A stretch of 64,000 nt of DNA from Bifidobacterium parmae. Its GTDB lineage: Bacteria > Actinomycetota > Actinomycetes > Actinomycetales > Bifidobacteriaceae. The first letter of the stretch is position 1. Each line of letters begins with the position of its first letter. The position numbers were made by a program, and so were the translations under genes. The notes beneath the pieces were generated by a model that saw nothing but the letters and a program-made list of their open reading frames with translations, did not search any database and was not told the DNA's origin. The DNA lies in the NCBI RefSeq assembly GCF_002860365.1, contig NZ_NMWT01000028.1, positions 124,001 through 188,000 of the forward strand, given 5' to 3'. Shown here piece by piece: positions 1 to 8,792 of this stretch.

Positions 1-801
1 ATCGGCGTCGGCTTCGTCGCCCTGATCCGCGTGCCGGCGAAGCGCGGAACGGCGACGGCCGACGGCGACGCGACCACCATGGCGCAGACGGGGCAGACGT
101 CGGAACCGCTGCCGCTCGCCGTGCTGCGCCACACGTTCGCCGACCTCAGGGCCGGTTTCGCCTACACGATGCGCCACCCGTACCTGAAGGGCGCGGTCTT
201 GGGCGATGCGCTCACCTGTCTCATGTCGGTCGCGCCGATGAACCTGACCCTGCTGCTCATGACCCGCGAATACGATGGGATGAACCTCGATCTGGGGTTC
301 GTGAACCTCACGACCGCATCGGACAAGCTCGCCGCCAACGAGTTGGGGATGAGCGTCGGCCTGCTGCTCGGCGGTGCGGTCATGTCCGCGATCGGCCCCA
401 GGCTGCTGGGCGACGCGCTCGCCCAAGTGCGTGCGATCGCGGCCGGCATCGCCATGGTCGGTCTCACCGTCGTCGGCCTCGGCCTCGCGCCGAACCTGCT
501 CGCCTATCTGGTCATCGACGTGTTGAACGGCGTCGCCTCCGCGGTCTGCGTCGGCCCGATGCGCACGGTCATGCAGTCCGAATCGGACGAGTCGATGACC
601 GGACGCGTCTTCGGACTCGACACCACGCTTTCCACGCTCGGCATGCCATTGGGCATGCTCGTGTTCGCGCCGCTCGCCGACATGATCCCGATCGTGTGGG
701 TGTTCGTCGCCGGCGGCCTGCTCACCCTGCCCGTCGCATGGTACGTGCTCGTGCTGTCCCGCCGAAGCGTTCCCGGAAAGCAGCGACCCGTCGCGGCGTG
801 A
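1..801 (+). CDS. MFS transporter, C-terminal part (5' end outside window)
   Basis: The reading frame is open from the first base of the window, so the gene begins upstream and about 266 C-terminal residues are visible. They form alternating hydrophobic segments separated by short basic loops, as in the second half of a major facilitator permease; a long loop of about 50 polar residues near the left edge resembles the central cytoplasmic loop between the two six-helix bundles. The chain ends in a basic tail. The substrate cannot be told. The gene is convergent with the MFS gene at 820-2079, only 18 bp away. The family is clear; drug or metabolite efflux would be inference. Confidence 0.75.
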   Translation: MGVGFVALIRVPAKRGTATADGDATTMAQTGQTSEPLPLAVLRHTFADLRAGFAYTMRHPYLKGAVLGDALTCLMSVAPMNLTLLLMTREYDGMNLDLGFVNLTTASDKLAANELGMSVGLLLGGAVMSAIGPRLLGDALAQVRAIAAGIAMVGLTVVGLGLAPNLLAYLVIDVLNGVASAVCVGPMRTVMQSESDESMTGRVFGLDTTLSTLGMPLGMLVFAPLADMIPIVWVFVAGGLLTLPVAWYVLVLSRRSVPGKQRPVAA

Positions 802-819
802 ACGGGGGCGTGCGACCGC

Positions 820-2079
820 TCATCGGACGTCGAGCCGGCGGGCGGTCGCACGTGTCGCCATCGCATACGAGACGACGGCGATCGGCATGGTGGCCGTCAG
901 CGCCGGATAGAACCATGCCGCGTCAAGGTTCGCGTACAGCCATCCGCCGATGATCGGCCCCAACGCCATGCCCAGGTCGAGGCCGATGTAGTAGGTGCCG
1001 TTGCCGCGCCCTCCGTGGCCGGAGCCGGCCAGACGCACGGCGGCGGACTGGCTGACGGAGCTCATGACGCCGTAGGACGCCGCCATGGCGATGGCGGCCA
1101 CGGACATCATGCCGTCGCCGTGCATGAGCGCGAGCGCGCCGAGCGAACCCATCATGCACGCTGAGCACAACCAGAGGAACCAGCGGAACGGACGTGCGTC
1201 GAACAGGTTCCGCATCGCGACGCGCAGCACCAGCAACGCCGCCGCGTACAACGGGAAGAACAGGCCGACGTCCACCGGCAGGTGCCGCGCCTCCACGATG
1301 GTGACGATGTACGACTGCGTGGCGCAGTAGGGGATGGCGAACAGCATGAACGTGAACGCGACCGGAACCACGCGCACCGAAATGGCACGTTCGAGGAATC
1401 CGCGGACGCCGTCGACGGACGGCTGCACGTGCGACGGCACGGATGTCCGTTCCGCCGTCGGGTCGGCCATGCGTCGTGCGCCGCCGTCGCGGACGCACAT
1501 CACCAGTATGAGCGCGACGGCCATCCCGGCGGCGGCGACCGCGAATGCCGCCCGGTATCCGAGAGCCGACCGCAGGCGGATGCCGGCGGCGGGGCCGAGC
1601 GCCATGGCCAGCGCGTTGACCATGCCGTAGTATCCCATGCCCTTGCCGATATGGGCCAGGGGGATCAGCACGGTCAGCCACGCCGCGAGGCAGACGGACA
1701 GCAAAGAGAATCCGACGCCGTTGGCGATTCGCGCGGCAAGGAGCGTCACGGCGTTCGGGGCGACCGCATAACCGGCGTTCGCGGCCGCCAGCAGCATTAG
1801 CGAGCAGGCCGCGAACCGGCGCAGCGGGGCATGGTCGCTGAACCGTCCCGCCCATGGGCGGCAGAACAGGGAGACGATGTTCATCGTTCCCGCGATCATG
1901 CCGGCGAACTCGCCACCCACTCCCAAGGTGTGCGCGTATCCGACGATCAGTGTGGTGCCCATCATCGTGCCCGACATGTAGAAGAACGCGGCCGCCATGA
2001 TGAGCAGGATCGAGGAGGTCATGAACCCACCGCCGCCTCGGGTGCCGTTTGATTGTCGTTTCCCTGTCGTCGCACTCAT
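820..2079 (-). CDS. MFS transporter
   Basis: A 419-residue integral membrane protein of about 12 predicted helices, a normal size for a major facilitator permease. The start at 2079 is chosen because AAGGGAG lies about 7 bases ahead; the open frame runs 90 codons further upstream but that part is polar, repetitive and has no ribosome site. After a Gly-rich N-terminus come hydrophobic helices with the family's loop 2-3 pattern (GRFSDHAPLRR, residues about 80-90). It is divergent from the LysR gene at 2272, the usual layout for a transporter and its regulator. The substrate is unknown. Confidence 0.85.
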   Translation of the reverse strand: MSATTGKRQSNGTRGGGGFMTSSILLIMAAAFFYMSGTMMGTTLIVGYAHTLGVGGEFAGMIAGTMNIVSLFCRPWAGRFSDHAPLRRFAACSLMLLAAANAGYAVAPNAVTLLAARIANGVGFSLLSVCLAAWLTVLIPLAHIGKGMGYYGMVNALAMALGPAAGIRLRSALGYRAAFAVAAAGMAVALILVMCVRDGGARRMADPTAERTSVPSHVQPSVDGVRGFLERAISVRVVPVAFTFMLFAIPYCATQSYIVTIVEARHLPVDVGLFFPLYAAALLVLRVAMRNLFDARPFRWFLWLCSACMMGSLGALALMHGDGMMSVAAIAMAASYGVMSSVSQSAAVRLAGSGHGGRGNGTYYIGLDLGMALGPIIGGWLYANLDAAWFYPALTATMPIAVVSYAMATRATARRLDVR

Positions 2080-2271
2080 GATGGGCTCCCTTCGCCATGC
2101 CTCCCGCGTGTCGGATCCTTGTCCGACGGGCGGTTCCGATACCGCATTGTATGGTCGCCGACGGCGTGCCGGATCCGCTTTCCGAAGTCCCGTATGACGT
2201 GGGTACGCTCTTCTGGTTATAACTGGTGTGGAAAACACGGGAATAGGCACACGGCAGTGAATGGAGGCGGC

Positions 2272-3171
2272 ATGTACGACCGACGGCTGGACGCCATCAT
2301 CGCCGCCGCGGAATGCGGCAGCTTCAACCGGGCCGCGCGACGGCTGCACCTATCGGCGACCGCCGTGATCAAACAGGTAGCCGGATTCGAACATGACCAT
2401 GGACTGACGCTGTTCGCACGCACCGGCAACGGCGTGACGCCGACCGCGTCGGGCCTTGCGCTGATCGAGGACGCACGCATCCTGATCGGGGAGAGCGGTC
2501 GCGCGCTGCGTCACGCTCGCTCGCTGGAGCGTTCCGCGGAGGAGACGATCAGACTTGCGGTCTCCGTGCTTCGCCCGGCGACCCCGTTGCTCGAACTGTG
2601 GCCGCACGCCTCGGCATGGTTGGAGAACCGGGGCCGCAGGGTGGGACTGGAACTGGTGTCGTTGTCCGACGAGCCGGGTGGGTACATGGCCGAACTCGAC
2701 CGGCTCGGCGAAACCGTGGACGTGGCGGCCAGCGGCTACTCGCCAAGCCGGCCGCGGCACGGGTGCGCCGTGCTCGGATTGGGCGAGTATCCGCTGCGCA
2801 TGGGCGTGCCCCTGTCCAATCCGCTGTCGGTCCGTTCCGGCGGCGCGTTGAGGCTGGACGATCTGGAGGGGCAGCGCATCCGCATCCCCGAACCCGGCGA
2901 CAACGACGCGATGGACAAGGCGCGCGCCCTGCTGTCTGCGGTCCCGGGCGTCACGCTGGTCGACATGCGACAGTACACATTCGACGAATTCAACGCGTGC
3001 GCCGCCAACGGCGACCTGATCCTCGCCCGCACGTTCGGCACCGGCATCCATCCGATGATCCGGCCCATGCCTGTGGACTGGGATCTGACCATTCCATATG
3101 GGCTGATGTATCCGGAGCATCCGTCGCCGGCGACCGCCGCGTTCGTGGACGCCGTCGGCCACGTGCGGTGA
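2272..3171 (+). CDS. LysR family transcriptional regulator
   Basis: 299 residues, typical LysR length. The first 60 residues form the winged helix-turn-helix (AAAECGSFNRAARRLHLSAT, then a scaffold helix), followed by an effector-binding domain with weaker similarity. The start is the ATG with GGAGG seven bases upstream; the open frame extends further left but overlaps the divergent promoter. It sits head-to-head with the MFS gene at 2079 with a 192-bp gap containing an AT-rich patch (TTATAAC near 2217), so it probably controls that transporter and itself. The inducer is unknown. Confidence 0.88.
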   Translation: MYDRRLDAIIAAAECGSFNRAARRLHLSATAVIKQVAGFEHDHGLTLFARTGNGVTPTASGLALIEDARILIGESGRALRHARSLERSAEETIRLAVSVLRPATPLLELWPHASAWLENRGRRVGLELVSLSDEPGGYMAELDRLGETVDVAASGYSPSRPRHGCAVLGLGEYPLRMGVPLSNPLSVRSGGALRLDDLEGQRIRIPEPGDNDAMDKARALLSAVPGVTLVDMRQYTFDEFNACAANGDLILARTFGTGIHPMIRPMPVDWDLTIPYGLMYPEHPSPATAAFVDAVGHVR

Positions 3172-3185
3172 AGCCGCGTGGCCGA

Positions 3186-3710
3186 TCAGTCGGTGAGGAA
3201 CGCCTGATACCGTCGTCCGGCTTCGGCCAACGCCTCGTCGGACAGTTCCATGGATTCGAAGACGACGAACGGTTCACGCCACACGGCGTGCGTGTAGCGG
3301 GCCATCATCCGGTAGGGGGAGAGCACCTCGCGCATCGTGGCGCCGCCATCCAGCTCCACGTATTCGGATTCCGGACCACCGGCAGTGGTGGCGACCGCGA
3401 TCTCCTTGCCCCGCAACGCCTCGCCGCCCGGGCCGTACGCCCAGCCGAACGCCAGCACCTTGTCCTCCCACTCCTTGAGCAGGGCGGGCGCCGAATACCA
3501 GTACATGGGGAACTGCAGCACGATGCGGTCATGCGACTCGACGAGCCGCTGTTCGGCGGCCACGTCGATCGCGCCGCCTGGGTACAGCGCATACACATCG
3601 CGCACGGTCACGGCGTCGGCCGGCAGTTCGCGCGCCGCCCGGACCAGCGCCTTGTTGGCGTGTGATGCGCCTTCGAGATCGGGATGGAACACCAGGACCA
3701 AAGTCCTCAT
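3186..3710 (-). CDS. NAD(P)H oxidoreductase, flavodoxin-like fold (quinone reductase type)
   Basis: 174 residues. The start at 3710 is preferred over an ATG five codons upstream because GGAGG lies eight bases before it. The N-terminal strand-loop (LVLVFHPDLEGASHANKAL) is the FMN phosphate-binding segment of the MdaB/KefF/NQO group, and the middle segment FPMYWYSAPALLKEW is the typical flavin-facing loop. Expected activity is two-electron reduction of quinones with NAD(P)H in the cytoplasm. It is convergent with the LysR gene ending at 3171. A perfect 16-bp palindrome lies about 110 bp upstream. The exact substrate is not predictable. Confidence 0.85.
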   Translation of the reverse strand: MRTLVLVFHPDLEGASHANKALVRAARELPADAVTVRDVYALYPGGAIDVAAEQRLVESHDRIVLQFPMYWYSAPALLKEWEDKVLAFGWAYGPGGEALRGKEIAVATTAGGPESEYVELDGGATMREVLSPYRMMARYTHAVWREPFVVFESMELSDEALAEAGRRYQAFLTD

Positions 3711-3800
3711 GATGGACACCTCCAACGGTTGATGGTCGAATGAACGTCTCCGCCGATGATACCGGGATTTCGCACATCACGGCGGCTCCTTCGGACTATG

Positions 3801-3817
3801 GTGGCCACTGGCGACCG
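3801..3817. repeat. Left copy of 17-bp imperfect direct repeat flanking small island
   Basis: GTGGCCACTGGCGACCG here and GTGGCCACTGTCGACCG at 5268-5284 differ at one base. The two copies bracket the AT-richer block with the HTH gene and the toxin-antitoxin pair. No integrase is present, so an attachment-site origin is inference. Confidence 0.5.
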
Positions 3818-3818
3818 A

Positions 3819-3834
3819 GTGTCCGATAGGACAC
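3819..3834. promoter_or_regulatory. Perfect palindrome, probable operator
   Basis: Arms GTGTCC and GGACAC around GATA form a perfect 6-4-6 palindrome. It lies about 110 bp upstream of the NAD(P)H oxidoreductase start and just inside the left island boundary. It could be an operator for either side; its protein is unknown. Confidence 0.4.
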
Positions 3835-3904
3835 AGGCGATGCGTCGACATTCTCGCAACCCGAATAAGACGCACTTTTCTTTACTTAACCCATAAAAAC
3901 GGAA

Positions 3905-3931
3905 GCCGCAAGCACTGCTAATACTTGCGGC
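3905..3931 (-). terminator. Hairpin, terminator-like on the minus strand
   Basis: Arms GCCGCAAG and CTTGCGGC (8 bp, perfect) around an 11-base loop. On the minus strand the stem is followed by TTCCG and TTTTT, which fits an intrinsic terminator; on the plus strand no T run follows. No minus-strand gene inside the island obviously needs it, so its role is unclear. Confidence 0.4.
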
Positions 3932-3999
3932 CCTTGTCCCTTGCGGGTTGGGCGTACATCATAAGACGTGCGCCAACCTCAACCAAGGGAGATAATACC

Positions 4000-4128
4000 A
4001 TGAATGGCTATGGTTTCGCATGGTCGCATCCTGACGGACACGGCCACGTGTTCCTGATTCTAGTCGAGCATGCTTGGCTGGAAGTCTACGTGGATGGTGC
4101 GGGAATGCTGACGCTGAACGTGAGATAG
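4000..4128 (+). CDS. Small hypothetical protein (42 aa)
   Basis: A 42-residue open frame with a good ribosome site (AAGGGAG, nine bases before ATG). It has a His/Gly-rich start, one short hydrophobic stretch (HVFLILVEHAWLEVYV) and no recognised domain. It lies in the AT-richer island between the hairpin at 3905 and the XRE gene. The ribosome site and the position upstream of the regulator are the reasons to accept it; family and function are unknown, and it could be a leader peptide. Confidence 0.4.
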   Translation: MNGYGFAWSHPDGHGHVFLILVEHAWLEVYVDGAGMLTLNVR

Positions 4129-4186
4129 CACACGCGGCCCGGCCTTGTGCCGGGCTGTCCCCCTTGGTTGCGCACTTGATAGAATC

Positions 4187-4213
4187 GACCCACCAATGTA
4201 GGTGAGGTGGGTC
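4187..4213 (+). promoter_or_regulatory. Inverted repeat overlapping the ribosome site of the XRE gene
   Basis: Arms GACCCACC (4187-4194) and GGTGGGTC (4206-4213) are perfect 8-bp complements. A TAGAAT -10 box lies directly upstream (4180-4185), and the right arm contains the GGTGG ribosome site two bases before the ATG at 4215. It can act as an autoregulatory operator, or as an RNA hairpin hiding the ribosome site; the sequence does not decide between these. Confidence 0.5.
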
Positions 4214-4214
4214 A

Positions 4215-4445
4215 ATGGGATTAAGGGAATTGCGACAAAAGCGAGGACTGGATATACAGACGCTGGCCGATAAAGCCGGCATGGATCGGGCACAGCTTAG
4301 CCGATATGAGAACGGTAAGAAGCCCCTGCGCAATATGACGCTGGGAACAGCGCTTGATTTGTGTGACGCGTTGCGTGTAGCTAATCCTCGCAAGTTGCTG
4401 GAGGACACTAGTCCGAAAGAAAACACTGACGATAGTCAGGTGTGA
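4215..4445 (+). CDS. XRE family helix-turn-helix regulator
   Basis: 76 residues, essentially one Cro/CI-type helix-turn-helix domain: LRELRQKRGLDIQTLADKAG, then a recognition helix with RAQLSRYENGKK, then a helix that closes the fold, then a short acidic/polar tail. It is cytoplasmic and binds DNA as a dimer. It is the only DNA-binding protein in the island, and its own start is covered by a perfect inverted repeat, so autoregulation is likely. It may also repress the toxin-antitoxin pair 140 bp downstream, which lacks a recognisable regulator of its own. Family assignment is firm; targets are inferred. Confidence 0.85.
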   Translation: MGLRELRQKRGLDIQTLADKAGMDRAQLSRYENGKKPLRNMTLGTALDLCDALRVANPRKLLEDTSPKENTDDSQV

Positions 4446-4585
4446 GCCCTATCCGCGTGGCGTGGCCGTGCGCCCTGAAATATCGCGGCCACCCTCACCC
4501 GCCGTCACAAGTGGGTAAGGGACTATAGTGTGTTCCAAGGTGGACGGGATACGCTGGATATCATCGAGTTTAGGAGGTGGTTGCT

Positions 4586-4789
4586 ATGGCGACTATCGCT
4601 ATGGAGCGGCGGGCGCGGCGTTTCGCGGCGGCTCGTCTTCGCAAGGTGGCGAGACTGTCCGAGGCGGCTAGCCTTGGTTCGGAACTGCCTACGGGCGTCC
4701 GCGTGTATCGGTCGAAGGCTGATTTTATGGCGTCGATTCGTGCGGTTGCGGATAAAGTGGACGCGGAAAAGGCGGCGGCGCGTGTTTGA
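4586..4789 (+). CDS. Probable antitoxin of a YafQ-like pair
   Basis: 67 residues. Start ATG chosen for AGGAGGT eight bases ahead. The protein is helical and strongly basic at its N-terminus (ERRARRFAAARLRKVARL) and ends with a helix rich in Lys/Ala/Val. It does not show a clear ribbon-helix-helix of RelB/DinJ, so the call rests on gene order: its stop overlaps the toxin start by 8 bases, the translational coupling expected of antitoxin-toxin pairs. By analogy its C-terminal part should wrap and neutralise the toxin. It could instead be an unrelated small protein. Confidence 0.55.
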   Translation: MATIAMERRARRFAAARLRKVARLSEAASLGSELPTGVRVYRSKADFMASIRAVADKVDAEKAAARV

Positions 4790-5168
4790 GTTCGCGGGCA
4801 CCGACTGGTTTTATGCGGACTTGGAGCGGTTGCGACGTTACCGTGCATACCTGTTTGATTCCGTCGTTGACCTGATCAACAATCATCTTGCGGAATACGG
4901 TGGAGTTCCGGTTGAATGCGAGCCTCACCGTTTGACGCATGGCAATGGTTGCCTTACTGGGTACATGGAATGTCACGTGGAAGACGATGTGCTGTTGGTC
5001 TATCGCGTGGTCGGCTTGCGTGTTCTGCTTGTTCGCATCTGCACTCATTGGGAGCTGTACACGTGCCGGTTTGATTCCGACACATGGCCTGATCCCGAGC
5101 GTGAGGCGGCGGAAAAAGCCGCGCGTGATATGACGGACGGCAAGATAGAAGCTGCTTTGTTCGACTGA
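4782..5168 (+). CDS. YafQ/RelE-like mRNA interferase toxin
   Basis: 128 residues from a GTG that overlaps the upstream gene by 8 bases. The C-terminal half matches the layout of E. coli YafQ: a His in EPHRL, then GYMECHVEDDVLLVYRV, then the last strand LLVRICTHWELY. These line up with YafQ catalytic His50, His63, Asp67 and His87, while Phe91 is Tyr here. The expected activity is ribosome-dependent mRNA cleavage. It is longer than YafQ (92 aa), with an extra N-terminal helix and an acidic C-terminal extension. A strong terminator follows at 5180-5220, closing the operon. The family call is by motif reading only. Confidence 0.7.
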   Translation: MFEFAGTDWFYADLERLRRYRAYLFDSVVDLINNHLAEYGGVPVECEPHRLTHGNGCLTGYMECHVEDDVLLVYRVVGLRVLLVRICTHWELYTCRFDSDTWPDPEREAAEKAARDMTDGKIEAALFD

Positions 5169-5179
5169 CCGTTCTCCTA

Positions 5180-5220
5180 TCGGCGTGCCGTGGCCTGATC
5201 GCGGCACGCCGATTTCTATT
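5180..5220 (+). terminator. Intrinsic terminator after the toxin gene
   Basis: Arms TCGGCGTGCCG (5180-5190) and CGGCACGCCGA (5202-5212) are perfect 11-bp complements, followed by TTTCTATT. It lies 11 bp after the toxin stop. Confidence 0.85.
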
Positions 5221-5267
5221 GCCCGGACACGGTCGCCGAACCGGGATTGAGATTTCATATGTCATAC

Positions 5268-5284
5268 GTGGCCACTGTCGACCG
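5268..5284. repeat. Right copy of 17-bp imperfect direct repeat
   Basis: Matches 3801-3817 at 16 of 17 bases. It abuts the 3' end of the GNAT gene (stop codon 5285-5287), a typical position for an insertion that spares the gene. Confidence 0.5.
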
Positions 5285-5731
5285 CTATGCCCGCCACATC
5301 ATGCCGATGTGGGGGATGCCGTCCTCGAGGAACTCGTCCGAGACCTGCGTGAAGCCGAGACTCTCGTACAATCCGCGCGCGTAGGTCTGCGCCTCGATAT
5401 GCACCATGTCCGCGTGCATGCGTTCCCGCGCCACCCGGAGCCCCTCGCGCACGATGCGCGTGCCCAACCCCTGTCGGCGACGGGTCGCCAGCACGCGCCC
5501 GATCGACGCCTCCGGGAATGTGACGCCCGGATCGATCACACGGCAATACGCGGCGATGCCGTCCCCGTCATGCAGGAACACGTGCCAGCAGCGCCGGTCC
5601 GCCCCGTCCACCTCCTGGTAGGCGCACCGCTGCTCCACCACGAACACCGCCACGCGCACCCGATAGATCTCATAAAGCTCCGCCGCGCTCAACTCCTCGA
5701 ACCGTTTCACCGTCAACTGCATGCATGCCAT
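5285..5731 (-). CDS. GNAT family N-acetyltransferase, ElaA-like
   Basis: 148 residues, close to ElaA length. The sequence has the ElaA opening (YEIYRVRVAVFVVEQRCAYQ), a central strand AYCRVIDPG, and the acetyl-CoA binding turn GRVLATRRRQGLGTRIV that carries the RRQGLG pyrophosphate loop (about residues 85-91). It ends with the ELAA-type segment HIEAQTYARGLYESLGF. Substrate unknown. The ribosome site is weak; an ATG three codons downstream is equally possible. It is transcribed toward the island. Confidence 0.88.
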   Translation of the reverse strand: MACMQLTVKRFEELSAAELYEIYRVRVAVFVVEQRCAYQEVDGADRRCWHVFLHDGDGIAAYCRVIDPGVTFPEASIGRVLATRRRQGLGTRIVREGLRVARERMHADMVHIEAQTYARGLYESLGFTQVSDEFLEDGIPHIGMMWRA

Positions 5732-5783
5732 CGTATAGGCCGGTCAGGAACGCGAACCCCATGCCCGCCACGCATGACCGGAC

Positions 5784-5827
5784 ATCGAACGACGCTATTG
5801 GCCGACATGATGAGGATGCGGTGTAAT
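5784..5827 (+). promoter_or_regulatory. Promoter of the flavodoxin gene with shared regulon motif
   Basis: ATCGAACGACGCTATTGG (5784-5801) includes the -35 TTGGCC (5798-5803); after 18 bp comes the -10 TGTAAT (5822-5827). The same core occurs at 8307-8350 (minus) and 9678-9714. Confidence 0.6.
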
Positions 5828-5897
5828 ACGGAATAGAAGCTGCATGCGGTCCAAGACCCGTGGCACGCAGCCATGACCTTCACGGAAAGGAACCATC

Positions 5898-6377
5898 ATG
5901 GGCAAGCGAATGCTCGTCACCTATTTCTCCGCCACCGGTACCACGCGCGGCGTGGCTGAACGTCTCGCGCACGCCATCGGCGCGGATCTCAAGGAGATGC
6001 GACCGGCCCAGCCGTACACGGTCGCCGACATCGACTGGCGCGACGCCTCCAGCCGCTCCAGCGTGGAGCACAGGAACCGCGACATGCGCCCGGCGCTCGC
6101 CGGACCGATCGACATCAGCGGCTACGACGTGGTGTTCGTCGGTTACCCGCTGTGGTGGGAGACCGCGCCGCGCGTGGTGCGCACGTTCCTCGAAAGCGAG
6201 GACTGGGCGGGCAGGACCATCGTGACGTTCGCCACGTCCGGTTCCAGCACGCGCGGCGCCGACGGCGTGCAATTGCATGACTCCGCGCCCGCCGCCCGTT
6301 GGGTCGCGGGCCGCCGCGTCGCCGCCTCCGAAAGCGAGGACAAGCTCGCCAAGTGGGTCGACGGCCTGGACCTGTGA
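5898..6377 (+). CDS. Flavodoxin-like protein
   Basis: 159 residues. The N-terminal LVTYFSATGTTRGVAERL is the FMN phosphate loop (T/S-x-T-G-x-T) of flavodoxins, and the segment VVFVGYPLWWETAPRVVRTF is the aromatic-lined flavin loop. The C-terminal helix SEDKLAKWVDGL closes the fold. This matches the stand-alone flavodoxin group with the GYPLWW signature found with aldo/keto reductases and cupins. Function: FMN-bound electron carrier or small quinone reductase in the cytoplasm. It has its own promoter and a strong shared terminator at 6467-6508. Confidence 0.9.
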   Translation: MGKRMLVTYFSATGTTRGVAERLAHAIGADLKEMRPAQPYTVADIDWRDASSRSSVEHRNRDMRPALAGPIDISGYDVVFVGYPLWWETAPRVVRTFLESEDWAGRTIVTFATSGSSTRGADGVQLHDSAPAARWVAGRRVAASESEDKLAKWVDGLDL

Positions 6378-6466
6378 ACCGGATCAGTCGCGCACGGTGA
6401 AGCCGGCGTCGGCGATGACAGGGGAGCAATCGTGAGTCTCCGGTATGACGATGTCGCGTAATGACG

Positions 6467-6508
6467 TGCAACGGCCGGCTATGGGCATATCCATAGCCGG
6501 CCGTTGCA
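6467..6508. terminator. Bidirectional terminator between flavodoxin and aldo/keto reductase
   Basis: Two perfect 18-bp arms (6467-6484 and 6491-6508) around the loop GCATAT, between two convergent genes, with TATTTCCC on the plus side. Confidence 0.8.
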
Positions 6509-6536
6509 TATTTCCCAAACGTCGGTTTCCCAGACG

Positions 6537-8277
<1,741 letters not shown>

Positions 8278-8306
8278 GCTCAAGGTCCTTTCCGAAGTCG
8301 GTCCCC

Positions 8307-8350
8307 ATTGAACCGCGTACGAAGCGAACCCTCCAATAGTGTCGTTCGAT
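8307..8350 (-). promoter_or_regulatory. Promoter of acetyltransferase-aldo/keto reductase pair, shared regulon motif
   Basis: On the minus strand ATCGAACGACACTATTGG (8350-8333) carries the -35 TTGGAG (8336-8331), an 18-bp spacer and a -10 TTCAAT (8312-8307). The 18-base upstream box matches that of the flavodoxin promoter at 17 positions. Confidence 0.6.
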
Positions 8351-8449
8351 ACACCGCCATGTCCGACAGGTATGGAATGCACCCGCATGAGGCCGCATGC
8401 CCGCAGTGTGAAAGCACGCGCAAGGGGGCGTTCGAACGCAGAAGCCGAC

Positions 8450-8596
8450 AACACTCCGGGCCAGACGACGAACGTGCTTGGTTCAGAACCATTAGTGCAT
8501 GATTCGCAGGCCAACGTGCACGGTTTCGCGGCCAACGTGCGCAATCCAGGCCATAACCTGCAGCCCGACGACATGAACCTGCACGGTAATGCGCTG
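8450..8596. repeat. Degenerate 21-bp tandem repeat, seven units
   Basis: Units start at 8450, 8471, 8492, 8513, 8534, 8555 and 8576, each beginning AAC or a close variant; the best conserved part is AACGTGC (8471, 8513, 8534) or AACCTGC (8555, 8576). The spacing is exactly 21 bp throughout. The array lies upstream of the promoter of the acetyltransferase gene. The rest of 8278-8792 (515 bp) has no convincing gene; it holds that promoter and the hairpin at 8662. Confidence 0.6.
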
Positions 8597-8661
8597 AAGA
8601 CCGTCGAACAAGAGATAATCCAAGACCGCCAAAAGCCCGGAATGCCGCCACATCCCGTTCC

Positions 8662-8681
8662 GTCGCCCCGCACGGGGCGAC
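8662..8681. terminator. Hairpin downstream of PP2C-like gene
   Basis: Arms GTCGCCCC and GGGGCGAC around GCAC. It lies about 110 bp past the stop of the minus-strand PP2C-like gene. No T run follows on either strand, so termination is uncertain. Confidence 0.35.
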
Positions 8682-8792
8682 ACCTCTTCAGAACCCCACC
8701 CCACAGATCCGACTCCGGTTCCTGCAGGCTCACCCCGAAACCATGCACAAACACGTCCGGACCATACACATAAACCCCCCGAACCATACAAG

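Noticed and set aside
8450-8596. CRISPR array
   Set aside because: Repeats of 21 bp are contiguous with no spacers, and no cas genes are in the window.
8339-8773. Possible 144-aa protein across the 21-bp repeats
   Set aside because: GTG start without a ribosome site, odd composition outside the repeats, and it overlaps the promoter of the acetyltransferase gene.
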